The translations under genes were made by a program, and so were the position numbers. Under the pieces are notes generated by a model. That model was not told the origin of the DNA and searched no databases. It was given only the letters and a program-made list of their open reading frames with translations. DNA of 64,000 nucleotides from Bacillota bacterium (GTDB lineage Bacteria; Bacillota_I; Bacilli_A; RF39; UBA660), in contig JAEWBI010000020.1 in assembly GCA_023391185.1 (NCBI GenBank), positions 1 through 64,000 on the forward strand. The letters are read 5' to 3'. Shown here in pieces: positions 29,295 through 39,803 of this stretch (positions within the stretch are counted from its first letter, which is position 1; the number at the start of each line of letters is the position of its first letter).

Positions 29295-31607
29295 CTATAC
29301 ACATGTATAATTTTCTATTGAATTAATATTAATTTTGTTATTACCATTTATTACTTCGCTTATTACAATATTCTCATAAACATCACGAATTATTTTATCT
29401 ATCTTACGGGCACCAAAATCTTTAAAATTAGATTTATCTATTATTTCATCAATAATTTTCTTGTTATATTCAACAACTATTTGTTTTTTTGCATATTTTA
29501 GTTTAATACTTTGTAACTTATCAGTAACTATTTTTATTAAATCACTTCTATTTAAATAGTTAAACGATATTGTGTCATCTATACGATTAATGAAGGCTGT
29601 AGAGAACGATTCTTTTTGCTTACTTACTAAATTACTATCTTCTTTTACAAAGCCAATTGGATTATTTTCAAATCCTACATTGGTAGTCATAATAATAATC
29701 ACATTATTAAATAATACTTCTCTACCCATTGCGTCTTTTATTTTACTATCCTCTAATATTTGAAAAAATAAATTTAATACATCATTATGAGCTTTTTCTA
29801 TTTCATCTAAAATTAGTACAGTATTAGGTTTATTTCTTATATCCTCAAGTATATTATGATTATCACTATATCCAACATATCCTGGAGGAGCACCCACTAT
29901 CTTACTTATTGAATGAGGTTCTCTAAACTCACTCATATCTAATTTTATAGTATTTCTTTTGCCAACCATGAATTCTCCAAATAGTGAAGCTAGATAGGTC
30001 TTTCCAACGCCAGATGGCCCTGAAAATAAGAATGAATAACATCTATTATCTTCTTTTAATCCAAGTTTTATTCTCTTCCCTATTTTTACAATTTGGTCAA
30101 TTGCGTATTTTTGACCAATAATGTTTTCTTTGAGTTTCGTTTCTAACTTGTTTACATTTTTAATATCAGTAGAAGTTACTTCATAAACAGGGATTTTACT
30201 TCTTGTTGAAATAACTTTAGCTACATCTTCCCTAGATACTTTGTTTAAAACTTTCTTTTTATTTAGTTTTAACTCTAATATATTCACTTTATCCTGAATT
30301 AAATTCTCTTCATTCTTTAATTCTTTAGCTAAAACATAGTTATCATCAAGAATACTTTTCCTTTTGTTTAATTTAATTGTTTCGACCTTTAATAATAAAT
30401 CATTATATTCCTTTATTAATTTATTTTCTTTTATGCTTGCTTTCGCACAAACTTCATCAAGTATATCTATTGCTTTATCAGGTTGTTTTCGGTCATAAAT
30501 ATATTTTTCAGATAATTCAATAATTAATTCAATAATATCATCATTTAATTTAACCATATGATAGTTTTCATATATAGGTTTTAATTTTAATAGTATCTTT
30601 TTTGTTTCTTCTCTGTTTGGTGGCTCAATAAAGACTTTTTGAAATCTTCTTTCTAGAGCAGCATCATTTTCAATATACTTTTTATATTCTTCTGTTGTTG
30701 TAGCTCCAATACATTTAAGTTTATTTCGAGCGAGAGATGGTTTAAATATGTTTGAGGCATCAATTGCACCTTCAGCACCACCAGCGCCAACTAGAGTATG
30801 AATCTCATCTATAAATAGAATTATTTCCTCATTATCTTCAACTTCCTTTAATATCTTTTTAAGACGCTCCTCAAATTCTCCACGATACTTAGTTCCTGCC
30901 ACAGTACTTGCCATATCAACACTAATTATTCTTTTATTTTTCAAACTATTTGGTACTTGTTTTTTCGCTATACGACTACTTAATTCTTCAACTATAGCAG
31001 TCTTTCCAACCCCTGCATCTCCAATTAATAGTGGGTTATTTTTAGTTCTACGCATTAATATTTCAATAATCCTATTTAATTCTTCTTCTCTACCTATGAC
31101 AGGATCTAATTCATTATTTTCAGCTTTTTTATTTAAATCAATTCCTATTTCTTCTAATAATAATTTCTTCGTCTTTTTCTTTTTGTCTGCCTTATTTATA
31201 TAGAATTCTTTATATAAACTATCTATATCTACTTCCATAGAAAGAAGTATTCTTATTGCAATACCTTCTCCTTCATCAAGTAAGTTTAGAAACAGGTGTT
31301 CTATCATTACCTCGCTGTTTGAATCTTTACTATCAACAATAGAATTTTCTATAATTCTTCTAAGCATAGGAGTATATAAAAACCATTCGCTTTGCTTACT
31401 ACCCATGCCAATTATGTTTATTATTTCCTTTTTGACATTTTCATAATTTATATTATATTCCATTAATTTTTTGCTTACATTATTTTTTCCCTTTAATATA
31501 GCAAGTAAAAGGTGTTCACTTCCTATATAAGGGTGTTTTAAATTACTCATTTCCTCTTTTGCTGCAACTATAACTACTCTTGCTTCTTCTGAAAAATTCC
31601 CAAACAT
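29295..31607 (-). CDS. clpC: ATP-dependent Clp protease ATP-binding subunit ClpC
   Basis: A 770-residue Hsp100 unfoldase that feeds substrates to ClpP. The double Clp_N repeat ([30 protein letters not shown]) occupies about residues 1-140. AAA domain 1 has GDAGVGKTA and [12 protein letters not shown]; a coiled middle domain about residues 400-460 is typical of ClpC; AAA domain 2 has GPSGVGKTY and ILDEIEKAH. The start at 31607 is chosen because GAGGAG is nine bases upstream and the protein then begins [10 protein letters not shown] like other ClpC. No ctsR, mcsA or mcsB is adjacent, so its usual operon is broken up. Confidence 0.93.
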   Translation of the reverse strand: MFGNFSEEARVVIVAAKEEMSNLKHPYIGSEHLLLAILKGKNNVSKKLMEYNINYENVKKEIINIIGMGSKQSEWFLYTPMLRRIIENSIVDSKDSNSEVMIEHLFLNLLDEGEGIAIRILLSMEVDIDSLYKEFYINKADKKKKTKKLLLEEIGIDLNKKAENNELDPVIGREEELNRIIEILMRRTKNNPLLIGDAGVGKTAIVEELSSRIAKKQVPNSLKNKRIISVDMASTVAGTKYRGEFEERLKKILKEVEDNEEIILFIDEIHTLVGAGGAEGAIDASNIFKPSLARNKLKCIGATTTEEYKKYIENDAALERRFQKVFIEPPNREETKKILLKLKPIYENYHMVKLNDDIIELIIELSEKYIYDRKQPDKAIDILDEVCAKASIKENKLIKEYNDLLLKVETIKLNKRKSILDDNYVLAKELKNEENLIQDKVNILELKLNKKKVLNKVSREDVAKVISTRSKIPVYEVTSTDIKNVNKLETKLKENIIGQKYAIDQIVKIGKRIKLGLKEDNRCYSFLFSGPSGVGKTYLASLFGEFMVGKRNTIKLDMSEFREPHSISKIVGAPPGYVGYSDNHNILEDIRNKPNTVLILDEIEKAHNDVLNLFFQILEDSKIKDAMGREVLFNNVIIIMTTNVGFENNPIGFVKEDSNLVSKQKESFSTAFINRIDDTISFNYLNRSDLIKIVTDKLQSIKLKYAKKQIVVEYNKKIIDEIIDKSNFKDFGARKIDKIIRDVYENIVISEVINGNNKININSIENYTCV

Positions 31608-31680
31608 AATAATCATCTCCTCTAGTATTATTCTATGACTATTATGATAAATATTTTGTCTTTTAAACACAGGAAATAAA

Positions 31681-31710
31681 AAAAAGAAGTAATTATTTTT
31701 TACTTCCTTT
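31681..31710 (-). terminator. Terminator of the multi-spanning membrane protein gene
   Basis: Stem GAAGTAA/TTACTTC over the end of the gene, followed by seven T on the minus strand. Confidence 0.65.
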
Positions 31711-33963
31711 ATTTATTTCTTTATAAGTTACTACTCCAATCAAAGCTAATCCTATAAATAATAAGTATAGCCATGATGGAATAACCTGCCATATATTTCT
31801 TAATTGATATAAGATATTTATTATTGTAAAACAAATACCAGTTACAAATAGATTACGATAATCATCATCTATTAAACCTATCAATATTAATATTAGTGAT
31901 ACTAGACCAGCATATAATCCTGTCAAAACACTATTACTAAATATTATTATTAGTAATGATATTACTGATATTATTGTAGATAGTAAGCTTGCTTTATTTT
32001 TATCTTTGATAACATTTTTACATGTTAAATATGTCATATAAAATACTACAGTGAAAGTTAAAATAAGTGTAAACTCTTTATCCATAACATATTTATCAAT
32101 TATATTAGTAATTGGAAAAATAAGTGCATATCCTGTTATAACATAAGATATTTTATCTTTTCTAGTAAATATCATTATACTAATAAATGATAGTAATGAA
32201 ATTAGTGAAAGATATGCTTCACTGTATGAGAAGAAACTTCTACTAAATGTTAGATAAATAACTGAAAGCATAAATAATAATAACGGAGTTTTAACTTGTT
32301 TTAAAATTGATGCCTTTGATATTGAAGCATATATATAAGTAGCTACTGACATAAGTACTATAATCATTTCAGAAATAAGTTCTTTATCAGTATAGTTTGT
32401 AAAAGCGGCTAAGAAAAGAGCAATTAAAGTAATTATTATGTTTACTTCATTTATAGCTGTTTTTTTAGAAAAATATGCCATTAATCCATATATAAAAGTT
32501 GCTAGAACAAGTATTTGAACCGAAGTAAAATTTAATATACATAGACCTAAAGCTAAAATAATTGGTCCCACTTTAATAGGAGTTAAATAGTATTCATATT
32601 TTAATTTATCTTCACTTTTCATAAGCATTAAATATATCATTGATGTCATAAATATCATTATAGCACATCCAATTATGGTATATGTATCTCCATATGTTAT
32701 GTATGAAAATGAAAGACTAGGCATATAAGATATTTCAATATTTGTTAAAAAAGCTATAAGCATTAATATATTCGCTAATATTATATATGTTTTTGCAAAT
32801 TCTTTATATTTTAGTAGGAACTTTGTATACATAAGAATGCTATATAATACAGAAATTGCAGCAATTATAGTTATAACTATAAAATAACATGAATAGTTAA
32901 GAGAATAACTTCCTAAGAAGATTATCATGTTTACTGCTAAACCATTTAAGAATGATAGTTTACTATCCTTTTCTTTAGTAGTTATAAATAATATTGATGA
33001 AATTAATACTACACTATTTAGTATAATAGCAAGATTACTTATTTGTGCAAAACTACCTATCGTAAATAATCCTAACATATATGATGCAAATAAAGTGAAA
33101 TTCTTAATACCAATAATTCTCTTTATTTTATCTTTTGGAACTATATTTAAAATTAGTAAGATTAAATTGATTATTAACAAATTAAATCCTAATTCAAGTT
33201 TAAAATAATTAAATAAGTAGATTATTGCTACTATTAGTGTTAAATATGTTGGTGTAATTAAATTAACATTATTATATTTCTTATATGATATATATAATAA
33301 GAAAGATATTAATAAAGCATTTGAAGAGCAATATAAACTTGATCCTAAGCCTTGAGTAGAAAGATACTGTCCAAATATACCAAAATAGCCTATTGAATAA
33401 TAAGAACACCAAACAAAACAGATACCAAGTAAATAATAAACAATAGAAGATCTTTTTAGATCAAAAGTTTTTTCACATAAATAAGATAGCCCAAAAAATA
33501 ATCCAGCTCCAACAACAAGTGAAAGTGTCTTTATTATATCTGGGATACCATTCCAAGAAGTGCTAGCAAAAATAAAACCAGCTAATACTACCATAAATAC
33601 ACCAAGTTTTAATAAAATATCTAATTTCCTTTTCTCTGGATCTAGTTTTTCTCTATTTATCGCATTCATAGGTGAACCACGACGATAATCATTACCACTT
33701 AATAAGTTAATTTTATCAACTGCAAGAAGTAATACTACTGCAGAAATTGGATTAGCAAATAGTAATAGTATACCTATAATTAATATTATAGATTTGTCTC
33801 TTTTGATTTCAAAATCTGACTTATTAGCTAGATTATATAAATACATCCCTGTAATTAATAATATTATACTTCTAATAATTCCAAAACTTCTAAAGTTATA
33901 TAAGACACTTAAAGCTATAAAAATAAAATTTAATACTCCACAAAACCTGAATTTTTCACGCAT
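31693..33963 (-). CDS. Polytopic membrane protein, about 20 helices
   Basis: A 756-residue protein that is almost entirely hydrophobic helices; the only sizeable soluble part is a loop near residues 88-117 (DYRRGSPMNAINREKLDPEKRKLD). The stretch after that loop resembles the N-terminal part of DUF2157/DUF2339-type membrane proteins, but the match is by eye and weak. No transport or catalytic motif is visible. The ribosome binding site AGAAGGTAGG precedes ATG 33963. Single gene. Confidence 0.6.
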   Translation of the reverse strand: MREKFRFCGVLNFIFIALSVLYNFRSFGIIRSIILLITGMYLYNLANKSDFEIKRDKSIILIIGILLLFANPISAVVLLLAVDKINLLSGNDYRRGSPMNAINREKLDPEKRKLDILLKLGVFMVVLAGFIFASTSWNGIPDIIKTLSLVVGAGLFFGLSYLCEKTFDLKRSSIVYYLLGICFVWCSYYSIGYFGIFGQYLSTQGLGSSLYCSSNALLISFLLYISYKKYNNVNLITPTYLTLIVAIIYLFNYFKLELGFNLLIINLILLILNIVPKDKIKRIIGIKNFTLFASYMLGLFTIGSFAQISNLAIILNSVVLISSILFITTKEKDSKLSFLNGLAVNMIIFLGSYSLNYSCYFIVITIIAAISVLYSILMYTKFLLKYKEFAKTYIILANILMLIAFLTNIEISYMPSLSFSYITYGDTYTIIGCAIMIFMTSMIYLMLMKSEDKLKYEYYLTPIKVGPIILALGLCILNFTSVQILVLATFIYGLMAYFSKKTAINEVNIIITLIALFLAAFTNYTDKELISEMIIVLMSVATYIYASISKASILKQVKTPLLLFMLSVIYLTFSRSFFSYSEAYLSLISLLSFISIMIFTRKDKISYVITGYALIFPITNIIDKYVMDKEFTLILTFTVVFYMTYLTCKNVIKDKNKASLLSTIISVISLLIIIFSNSVLTGLYAGLVSLILILIGLIDDDYRNLFVTGICFTIINILYQLRNIWQVIPSWLYLLFIGLALIGVVTYKEINKGSKK

Positions 33964-34002
33964 ACAAAAACCTACCTTCTTTATAATAATTATATCACTA
34001 TA

Positions 34003-34034
34003 TAAAAAAAAATATAAGATATTATCTTATATTT
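34003..34034 (-). terminator. Terminator of the TetR-ABC operon
   Basis: Eleven-base stem with a three-base loop, overlapping the end of the second ABC gene, followed by a run of T on the minus strand. Confidence 0.8.
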
Positions 34035-35880
34035 CTGTTTCTTCAAATTGAGAGTTATATAAATTTGCGTAAAATCCACCTTTTTCAAGTAAATCATTAT
34101 GTGTTCCAGTTTCTACTATATCACCTTTATCCATTACTAATATTAAATCAGCATTTTTTATTGTTGATAAACGATGAGCTATAACGAAACTAGTTCTACC
34201 TTCCATAAGTTTATCCATAGCTTTTTGAATTAGGATTTCAGTTCTAGTATCTACGCTACTTGTTGCTTCATCTAAAATAAGTATTTTAGGATCGGCTAGT
34301 ATAACTCTTGCTATTGTAAGAAGTTGTTTTTGTCCTTGTGATATATTATCACTTTCTTCATTTAAAACCATGTCATATGTATCAGGAAGAGTTTTAATAA
34401 AGTGATGAACACTAGCAGCACGGCAAGCATCTTTTACTTCTTCGATACTAGCATCAAGTTTACCATATCTAATATTATCAGCTATAGTACCACTATAAAG
34501 CCATGTATCTTGTAATACCATACCAAACTGGCTTCTTAGTTCTCCACGCTTATAGTCTCTTATATCATGTCCATCTACTATAATTTTACCACTATTTATA
34601 TCGTAAAATCTCATAAGTAATTTTACCATAGTCGTTTTTCCTGCCCCAGTAGGACCTACTATTGCAATCTTTTGACCAGATTTTATTTTAGCACTAAAAT
34701 TATTAATAATTGGTTGGTTTTCATTATAACCAAAACCAACATGTTCAAATTCTATATTACCTTTAACATTTTCAGTAGATACAGCATCTTTAATATCTTT
34801 TACTTCTTCAGGTTCATTTAAGAACTCAAATACTCTTTCAGCAGCTGCTACAGTAGACTGTATCATACTTGATATTTGAGCAAGTTGTGCAATTGGTTGA
34901 TTAAAGTTTCTAACATACTGTGTAAAAGAAACAATATTACCTACAGTAATCTTATTTTTTACTGCTAAGTAACCACCTAATATAGAAACCATTACATAAC
35001 TAATATTACCTACAAAACTCATAAGCGGCCACATAATACCTGATAAGAATTGACTTTTCCATGCTGAACTAAATAACTTAGTATTACATTCATCAAATTT
35101 ATCTAAAGCTTTTTCTTCACCATTAAAAGCTTTTACAACATCATGTCCTCCGTATACTTCTTCAACAATACCGTTTACTTCACCTAAGAATTCTTGTTGT
35201 TCTTTAAAGTATTTTTGAGATTTTGATACAATAAATATTACACCACCTAGAGAAATTGGTAAGATAAGTAAAGTAGCTATTGTCATAGAACCACTTATCT
35301 TTATCATCATTACAAGTACACCTATAATAGTTGCTACACTTGTAATAATTTGACTCAAACTTTGGGATAAATTTTGTGATAATGTATCTACATCGTTAGT
35401 TATTCTTGATAAGATTTCACCATGTGTTTTCTTATCAAAATACTTCATTGGTAATTTATTTATTTTTTCACTTAAATCTTTTCTTAATTCATATGATACT
35501 TTACAAGAAATTGAATTCATTATATATCCTTGAATATAAGAAAAGAATGCACTTAGAACATATAATCCAAATAATAACAATAAAGTTTTATTAATTACAT
35601 TAAAATTCATTTCTCCTGTACCACTTATTTTAGCAACTAAACCAGTGTATATTTCAGTTACTACATCACCTAAAATATCTGGTCCAACTATTGAAAAAAT
35701 AGTACTTAATATAGAGAATACTATTACTATAAATATACTTGCTTTATACTTCTTCATATATTTAACAAGTTTACTAAAGGATTCTTTAAAGTTTTTTGGT
35801 TTTTCAACAACACCATGCATACCACCCATTGGGCCTCCACCCATTGGACCGCCTTTTGATCTATTTTTTTCATTAGACAT
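34027..35880 (-). CDS. ABC exporter half-transporter, subunit 2 (LmrD/MdlB-like)
   Basis: A 617-residue ABC exporter half: six membrane helices (about residues 40-330) followed by an ATPase with Walker A GPTGAGKTTM, signature ISQGQKQLLTIARV and Walker B ILILDEATSSVD. The N-terminus carries a Gly/Met-rich run (GGPMGGGPMGGMHG), common in this clade. The signature reads SQGQ rather than SGGQ. It overlaps the preceding half-transporter by eight bases, so a heterodimer is expected. ATG at 35880 sits behind AGGAGG; the frame starting at 35898 begins within that site. Likely substrates are drugs or hydrophobic compounds, judged from the TetR control. Confidence 0.92.
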   Translation of the reverse strand: MSNEKNRSKGGPMGGGPMGGMHGVVEKPKNFKESFSKLVKYMKKYKASIFIVIVFSILSTIFSIVGPDILGDVVTEIYTGLVAKISGTGEMNFNVINKTLLLLFGLYVLSAFFSYIQGYIMNSISCKVSYELRKDLSEKINKLPMKYFDKKTHGEILSRITNDVDTLSQNLSQSLSQIITSVATIIGVLVMMIKISGSMTIATLLILPISLGGVIFIVSKSQKYFKEQQEFLGEVNGIVEEVYGGHDVVKAFNGEEKALDKFDECNTKLFSSAWKSQFLSGIMWPLMSFVGNISYVMVSILGGYLAVKNKITVGNIVSFTQYVRNFNQPIAQLAQISSMIQSTVAAAERVFEFLNEPEEVKDIKDAVSTENVKGNIEFEHVGFGYNENQPIINNFSAKIKSGQKIAIVGPTGAGKTTMVKLLMRFYDINSGKIIVDGHDIRDYKRGELRSQFGMVLQDTWLYSGTIADNIRYGKLDASIEEVKDACRAASVHHFIKTLPDTYDMVLNEESDNISQGQKQLLTIARVILADPKILILDEATSSVDTRTEILIQKAMDKLMEGRTSFVIAHRLSTIKNADLILVMDKGDIVETGTHNDLLEKGGFYANLYNSQFEETEI

Positions 35881-38077
35881 TAGATAATTCCTCCTCACTA
35901 AGTTGTGATAGAGCTATCTCTCTATATACATCACAAGTTTCCATTAATTTTTTATGATTTCCAATACCAACTACTTTACCTTCATCAAGGACAACTATTT
36001 GATCAGCATTTAAAATAGTACTAATTCTTTGAGCTACTATAAATACTGTTTTATCCTTAGTAACTTTTGCCAACTCACTACGTACTTTTGCATCTGTCTT
36101 TAAGTCAAGAGCAGAAAAACTATCATCAAATATATATATATCTGGATTAATTGCAATAGCTCTTGCTATAGATAATCTTTGTCTTTGACCACCTGATACA
36201 TTTGTACCACCTTGTGAAATAGATGCTTCATAGCCACCATCTAGATTTTCAATAAAGCTATTTGCTTGAGCTATTGTAGCTGCTTCTTTCATTTTTTTGT
36301 CAGTAATTTTAGAATCTCCATATTTTATATTACTTTCAACATCACCACTAAATAGCATACCCTTTTGTGGTACATAGCCTATTTTTGATCTTAGTGATTT
36401 TGTTGAGACATCTTTTATGTTCACACCATCAATTAAAATTGATCCCTCAGTAACATCATAAAATCTAGGTATTAAATTAATTAGTGTTGATTTTCCACTA
36501 CCAGTAGAACCAATAAATGCTGTTGTTGTTCCTGGCTTAGAAATAAAGTCAATATCTGTAATTACATCTTCATTAGCATCTGGATATCTAAAGCTAACTT
36601 TTCTAAATTCAACTAATCCTTTTTTAGAACTATCAAATTTCTTTAAACTTTCATTATCCTTAATTGATGACTCTGAATTAATTATTTCAACTATTCTATT
36701 AGCTGATACACTTGCTCTTGGAAGCATAATACTCATCATACCAATAAATAAGAATGCCATTATTATTTGCATACTATATTGTATATAAGCCATCATATCT
36801 CCAACTTGCATTACTCCATCATTTATACCGTATGCGCCTTTCCAAACGATAGCAACACATACTACATTCATAAGAAGTATCATAATTGGCATCATAAGTG
36901 CCATAGTTCTATTAACAAATAAGTTAACCTTATTTAAAGAAGAATTGGCATCATCAAATCTTTTTTCTTCATGTTTTTCATTATGAAAAGCACGTATAAC
37001 TGGAATACCAGTTAATATTTCTCTAGTTACTAAATTTAACTTATCAATTAGTATTTGTATTTTTTTAAACTTAGGCATTACTATAGTAAATAATCCAGTA
37101 ATTATAATTAATAAAGCAGCTACAGCAGCAGCGATAATCCATCCCATTGAGCCCGAAGTATTAGTAGTTTTAATAATACCACCTACTGCAATAATTGGTG
37201 CATAGAATACTACTCTCATAAGCATAACTATTATTTGTTGTACTTGCTGTATATCATTAGTAGTTCTAGTTATAAGTGAAGCAGTGCCATAGTTCTTCAT
37301 TTCTGTCTTAGAAAAACCTACTACCTTAGAGAATACTTTATTTCTTAAAGTCATAGCAAGTCTTGCTGCTAAGCGTGAACCTAATAAACCAATTATTATA
37401 GCAATAAGCATAATTAGTAATGCTATGCCTAACATTTTAGCACCACTAATTAATATATAATTAGTTTGTAATTTACCTGTATCAATACCAATATGTTTAT
37501 ACTCATCTTTTATAGACATAATGGCTGTACTAGTAATAATTGTCTCTGGCATTTTCTCTAAAGACTTATTTACATTTTCAAGCATTGAATCAATTTGCTC
37601 AGCAGTCATGTATTTCAAAGCTGTATAGAAATCTCCATTTGCTGGAATATCAAATCCATATTCAGCTGCTTTTCCAGAAGAAATCATATAATCAATCATC
37701 AGTGGTAATGATAAAATATCACTTATCTTTGTTTTGACATCTTCATCTTTAGTATTTAATTTATATAAATTTTCTGTTTCTAATAAAGGATATTTATCCT
37801 CATAATCATCATAATCTTCAGTAGTTAATTTATCATAATAACTATTTATATATTCTTTTTCATCATCTGACAAAAACAATGATATATTATCATATTTACT
37901 TGCAGAAAGTACTGTAGCTGCAGCATTTTCAATACCATTTTGCTGAATACCAACATTAACTATTTTAGAAGTATAATCTGGTAATGCAAGATCACAAAAT
38001 GCTTGTGTTACTAGTAAAAGAATTATAAAAATAATTGAAATTATTGAAGACTTTAAATATTTAAATAATTTTAACAT
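35873..38077 (-). CDS. ABC exporter half-transporter, subunit 1 (LmrC/MdlA-like)
   Basis: A 734-residue ABC exporter half. It differs from subunit 2 by an insertion of about 160 mostly acidic residues between the first and second membrane helices (about residues 35-210), probably an extracellular domain. The ATPase has GSTGSGKST, the regular signature VSGGQRQRLSIARA and a Walker B ending IFDDSFSALD, with Asp where the catalytic Glu normally stands. The partner has the Glu (LDEATS). This is the usual asymmetry of heterodimeric exporters with one degenerate site. It overlaps the TetR gene by seven bases. Confidence 0.92.
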   Translation of the reverse strand: MLKLFKYLKSSIISIIFIILLLVTQAFCDLALPDYTSKIVNVGIQQNGIENAAATVLSASKYDNISLFLSDDEKEYINSYYDKLTTEDYDDYEDKYPLLETENLYKLNTKDEDVKTKISDILSLPLMIDYMISSGKAAEYGFDIPANGDFYTALKYMTAEQIDSMLENVNKSLEKMPETIITSTAIMSIKDEYKHIGIDTGKLQTNYILISGAKMLGIALLIMLIAIIIGLLGSRLAARLAMTLRNKVFSKVVGFSKTEMKNYGTASLITRTTNDIQQVQQIIVMLMRVVFYAPIIAVGGIIKTTNTSGSMGWIIAAAVAALLIIITGLFTIVMPKFKKIQILIDKLNLVTREILTGIPVIRAFHNEKHEEKRFDDANSSLNKVNLFVNRTMALMMPIMILLMNVVCVAIVWKGAYGINDGVMQVGDMMAYIQYSMQIIMAFLFIGMMSIMLPRASVSANRIVEIINSESSIKDNESLKKFDSSKKGLVEFRKVSFRYPDANEDVITDIDFISKPGTTTAFIGSTGSGKSTLINLIPRFYDVTEGSILIDGVNIKDVSTKSLRSKIGYVPQKGMLFSGDVESNIKYGDSKITDKKMKEAATIAQANSFIENLDGGYEASISQGGTNVSGGQRQRLSIARAIAINPDIYIFDDSFSALDLKTDAKVRSELAKVTKDKTVFIVAQRISTILNADQIVVLDEGKVVGIGNHKKLMETCDVYREIALSQLSEEELSNV

Positions 38078-38682
38078 ATTTTCTCACTTTCTATACCTTT
38101 TCTTATTATATTAATTTGTCTAATATAATGTTCTTTTATTCTATTTTTTTGCTCAGGATGTCTGAATGTATGCGCGACATTATGGAAAAATAATGGCATT
38201 AGTATACTAATTAGTACATATATATCATCTTCATTTATATTTAGTGTGTCTTTATTAATATTTTCAATAATTAGCTCATCATTTTTTTTCTTACAATCTT
38301 TTCTTGGTAAAGAATGCTCTAACCTTTTAGAATTCATGTTTAAAAAGAAATTATTCATTAAGAGGCTAATTTCAGAATCACTTATATCTGTAACAATATC
38401 ATAAATTTTTATATATGAATCAAAAATATTTCCATTACTTTCTTTTAAAATATCAACAAATTTTTTAATTAAATTATCTTTATAAAAGGCAAATATATAA
38501 TTATATATATCTTCCTTATTTTCAAAATATAGATAGAAACTACCTCGTGGCATATTTATATCTTTGATGATCTGGTTAATTGAAGCATCTTCAAAAAGAT
38601 TCTTTGAAAACTCTTTTTTCGCAGCTTCTATTAATTTTATTTTTTTATCTTCTGATAATTTAAAAAATGCATTTGTTGGCAT
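38071..38682 (-). CDS. TetR-family repressor of the ABC exporter operon
   Basis: A 203-residue TetR-type regulator. The helix-turn-helix is near residues 25-50 (ASINQIIKDINMPRGSFYLYFENKEDIY). The C-terminal ligand domain is not recognised. It is the first gene of a three-gene operon with the two ABC halves and its own promoter carries a perfect inverted repeat, so autorepression is expected, relieved by a substrate of the exporter. Confidence 0.9.
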   Translation of the reverse strand: MPTNAFFKLSEDKKIKLIEAAKKEFSKNLFEDASINQIIKDINMPRGSFYLYFENKEDIYNYIFAFYKDNLIKKFVDILKESNGNIFDSYIKIYDIVTDISDSEISLLMNNFFLNMNSKRLEHSLPRKDCKKKNDELIIENINKDTLNINEDDIYVLISILMPLFFHNVAHTFRHPEQKNRIKEHYIRQINIIRKGIESEKIC

Positions 38683-38711
38683 AGCACCATCTCCTCAATA
38701 GCAACCATTTC

Positions 38712-38740
38712 ATTATAACATTGACAACATGTCAGGTCAA
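38712..38740 (-). promoter_or_regulatory. Promoter of the TetR-ABC operon
   Basis: On the minus strand TTGACC (38735-38740), 17-base spacer, TATAAT (38712-38717), then GAGGAG and the TetR start. Matches a vegetative sigma-70/SigA promoter. Confidence 0.75.
38721..38740. promoter_or_regulatory. Probable TetR operator
   Basis: Perfect inverted repeat TTGAC-N10-GTCAA covering the -35 box and most of the spacer of the promoter that drives the TetR gene. A bound repressor would block RNA polymerase. Confidence 0.65.
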
Positions 38741-39080
38741 TATAAAAATTTATAAATAATACATTATCAAAATGAATAGCAATTAATTAAGTAAGCTTTG
38801 ATTAAATATTTCTTTTTTATAAAACTTTATCAGTGAAACATGTATTTATATTATATCTCAAATAAATATAATATTTCGGGTTAATTTTTAAGTGTACAGT
38901 CAAAACATATTATATTTAAAAAATATGTCTAAAACGTACTAAAACGCACAATTTATGTAAATTTTTTTCCTTATTTTACACAAAATTTTACGCTGTATTT
39001 ACACATTTACAAGAAAAAATAATTGTAAATACCAAGAAGAAAAGATATAATTATATTATAAAAGAAAGGGGCCTGCAATT
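38741..39080. promoter_or_regulatory. Intergenic region between the TetR operon and the exported-protein locus
   Basis: About 340 bases without a gene. It holds two near-identical direct units TAAAACGTAC and TAAAACGCAC (38932-38951 approximately) and the promoter of the 39.1 kb gene at its right end. No RNA gene is recognised. Confidence 0.4.
39023..39051 (+). promoter_or_regulatory. Promoter of the plus-strand exported protein gene
   Basis: TTGTAA (39023-39028), 17-base spacer, TATAAT (39046-39051). The -10 forms half of an inverted repeat TATAAT-TAT-ATTATA ending at 39060. A purine-rich GAAAGGGG lies before the ATG. Confidence 0.6.
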
Positions 39081-39713
39081 ATGAACATAGTTAAAAAATT
39101 AAGATTTGTTATTGTTTTAATTTCATTTTCTATATGTCTTTGTTTCATGAGTACTACTTATTCAAAGTATGTAGCAGGTACAACAAGTGATATAGAAGTA
39201 CTATTTGCTAAGTGGCAGATACTTGTTAACGATGTAGATATAACTAGTAACACTAGCTCAACTGTTTCTTTTATTCCAACTATTGAGGCAAACGAGTATG
39301 TAGCTTCAAATAAGCTTGCTCCAACTTCAAAAGGTTACTTTGATATTAATATTGATCCAACAAATGTTGATGTATCATTTAAATATACAATAAATTTAAA
39401 TGTTCTAAATGAAAATATTCCAGATTTAATGATTACAAAATATGCTATACTACCTGAAAATTTTATTGAAGGTGATCCTCTTGATTTAATCACCCTTAAT
39501 GGTTCAACAATAACAAATACTTTTAACTATGATAAAGGAATTGAAAATTTTAGTTTTAAAGCATTTACTATTAGAGTTTTCTTTGAATGGTATGAAGGTA
39601 CTGAAGAAAGTATGAATAATGAACAAGATACTAATATCGGTGAAACTGCTGTTACTGAGGACACAAAGTTCCAAATGAGTGCAAACATTGCATTTGAGCA
39701 AATATTTAACTAA
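39081..39713 (+). CDS. SipW-type exported protein, TasA/camelysin-like, plus strand
   Basis: A 210-residue protein with a basic start, one membrane helix (about residues 10-27) and the motif STTYSKYVAG, the pattern cut by SipW signal peptidases before TasA/CalY-like proteins. The mature part looks like a single beta-rich domain with no cysteine. It is the only gene of the fibre locus on the plus strand, has its own promoter and terminator, and converges with the signal peptidase operon. It may be secreted and assembled by the machinery encoded opposite. Assignment to the TasA/camelysin group is by leader type and size, not by a clear full-length match. Confidence 0.7.
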   Translation: MNIVKKLRFVIVLISFSICLCFMSTTYSKYVAGTTSDIEVLFAKWQILVNDVDITSNTSSTVSFIPTIEANEYVASNKLAPTSKGYFDINIDPTNVDVSFKYTINLNVLNENIPDLMITKYAILPENFIEGDPLDLITLNGSTITNTFNYDKGIENFSFKAFTIRVFFEWYEGTEESMNNEQDTNIGETAVTEDTKFQMSANIAFEQIFN

Positions 39714-39740
39714 GAATAACATGTACATGATACATTTCCT

Positions 39741-39770
39741 AAAAAGAGAACTTAAGTTCTCTTTTTATGT
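39741..39770 (+). terminator. Terminator of the plus-strand exported protein gene
   Basis: Eleven-base stem AAAAAGAGAAC/GTTCTCTTTTT with TTAA loop; works in either direction. Confidence 0.85.
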
Positions 39771-39774
39771 GCAT

Positions 39775-39801
39775 GAAAAAAGACATTAATTAATGTCTTT
39801 A
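39775..39801 (-). terminator. Terminator of the signal peptidase/AAA ATPase operon
   Basis: Stem AAAGACATTA/TAATGTCTTT next to the end of the last gene, followed on the minus strand by six T. Confidence 0.8.
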
Positions 39802-39803
39802 GT

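Noticed and set aside
38741..39022. Possible small RNA or riboswitch in the intergenic region before the 39.1 kb gene.
   Set aside because: Only two short direct units and AT-rich sequence are seen; no conserved fold or terminator-like structure supports an RNA gene.
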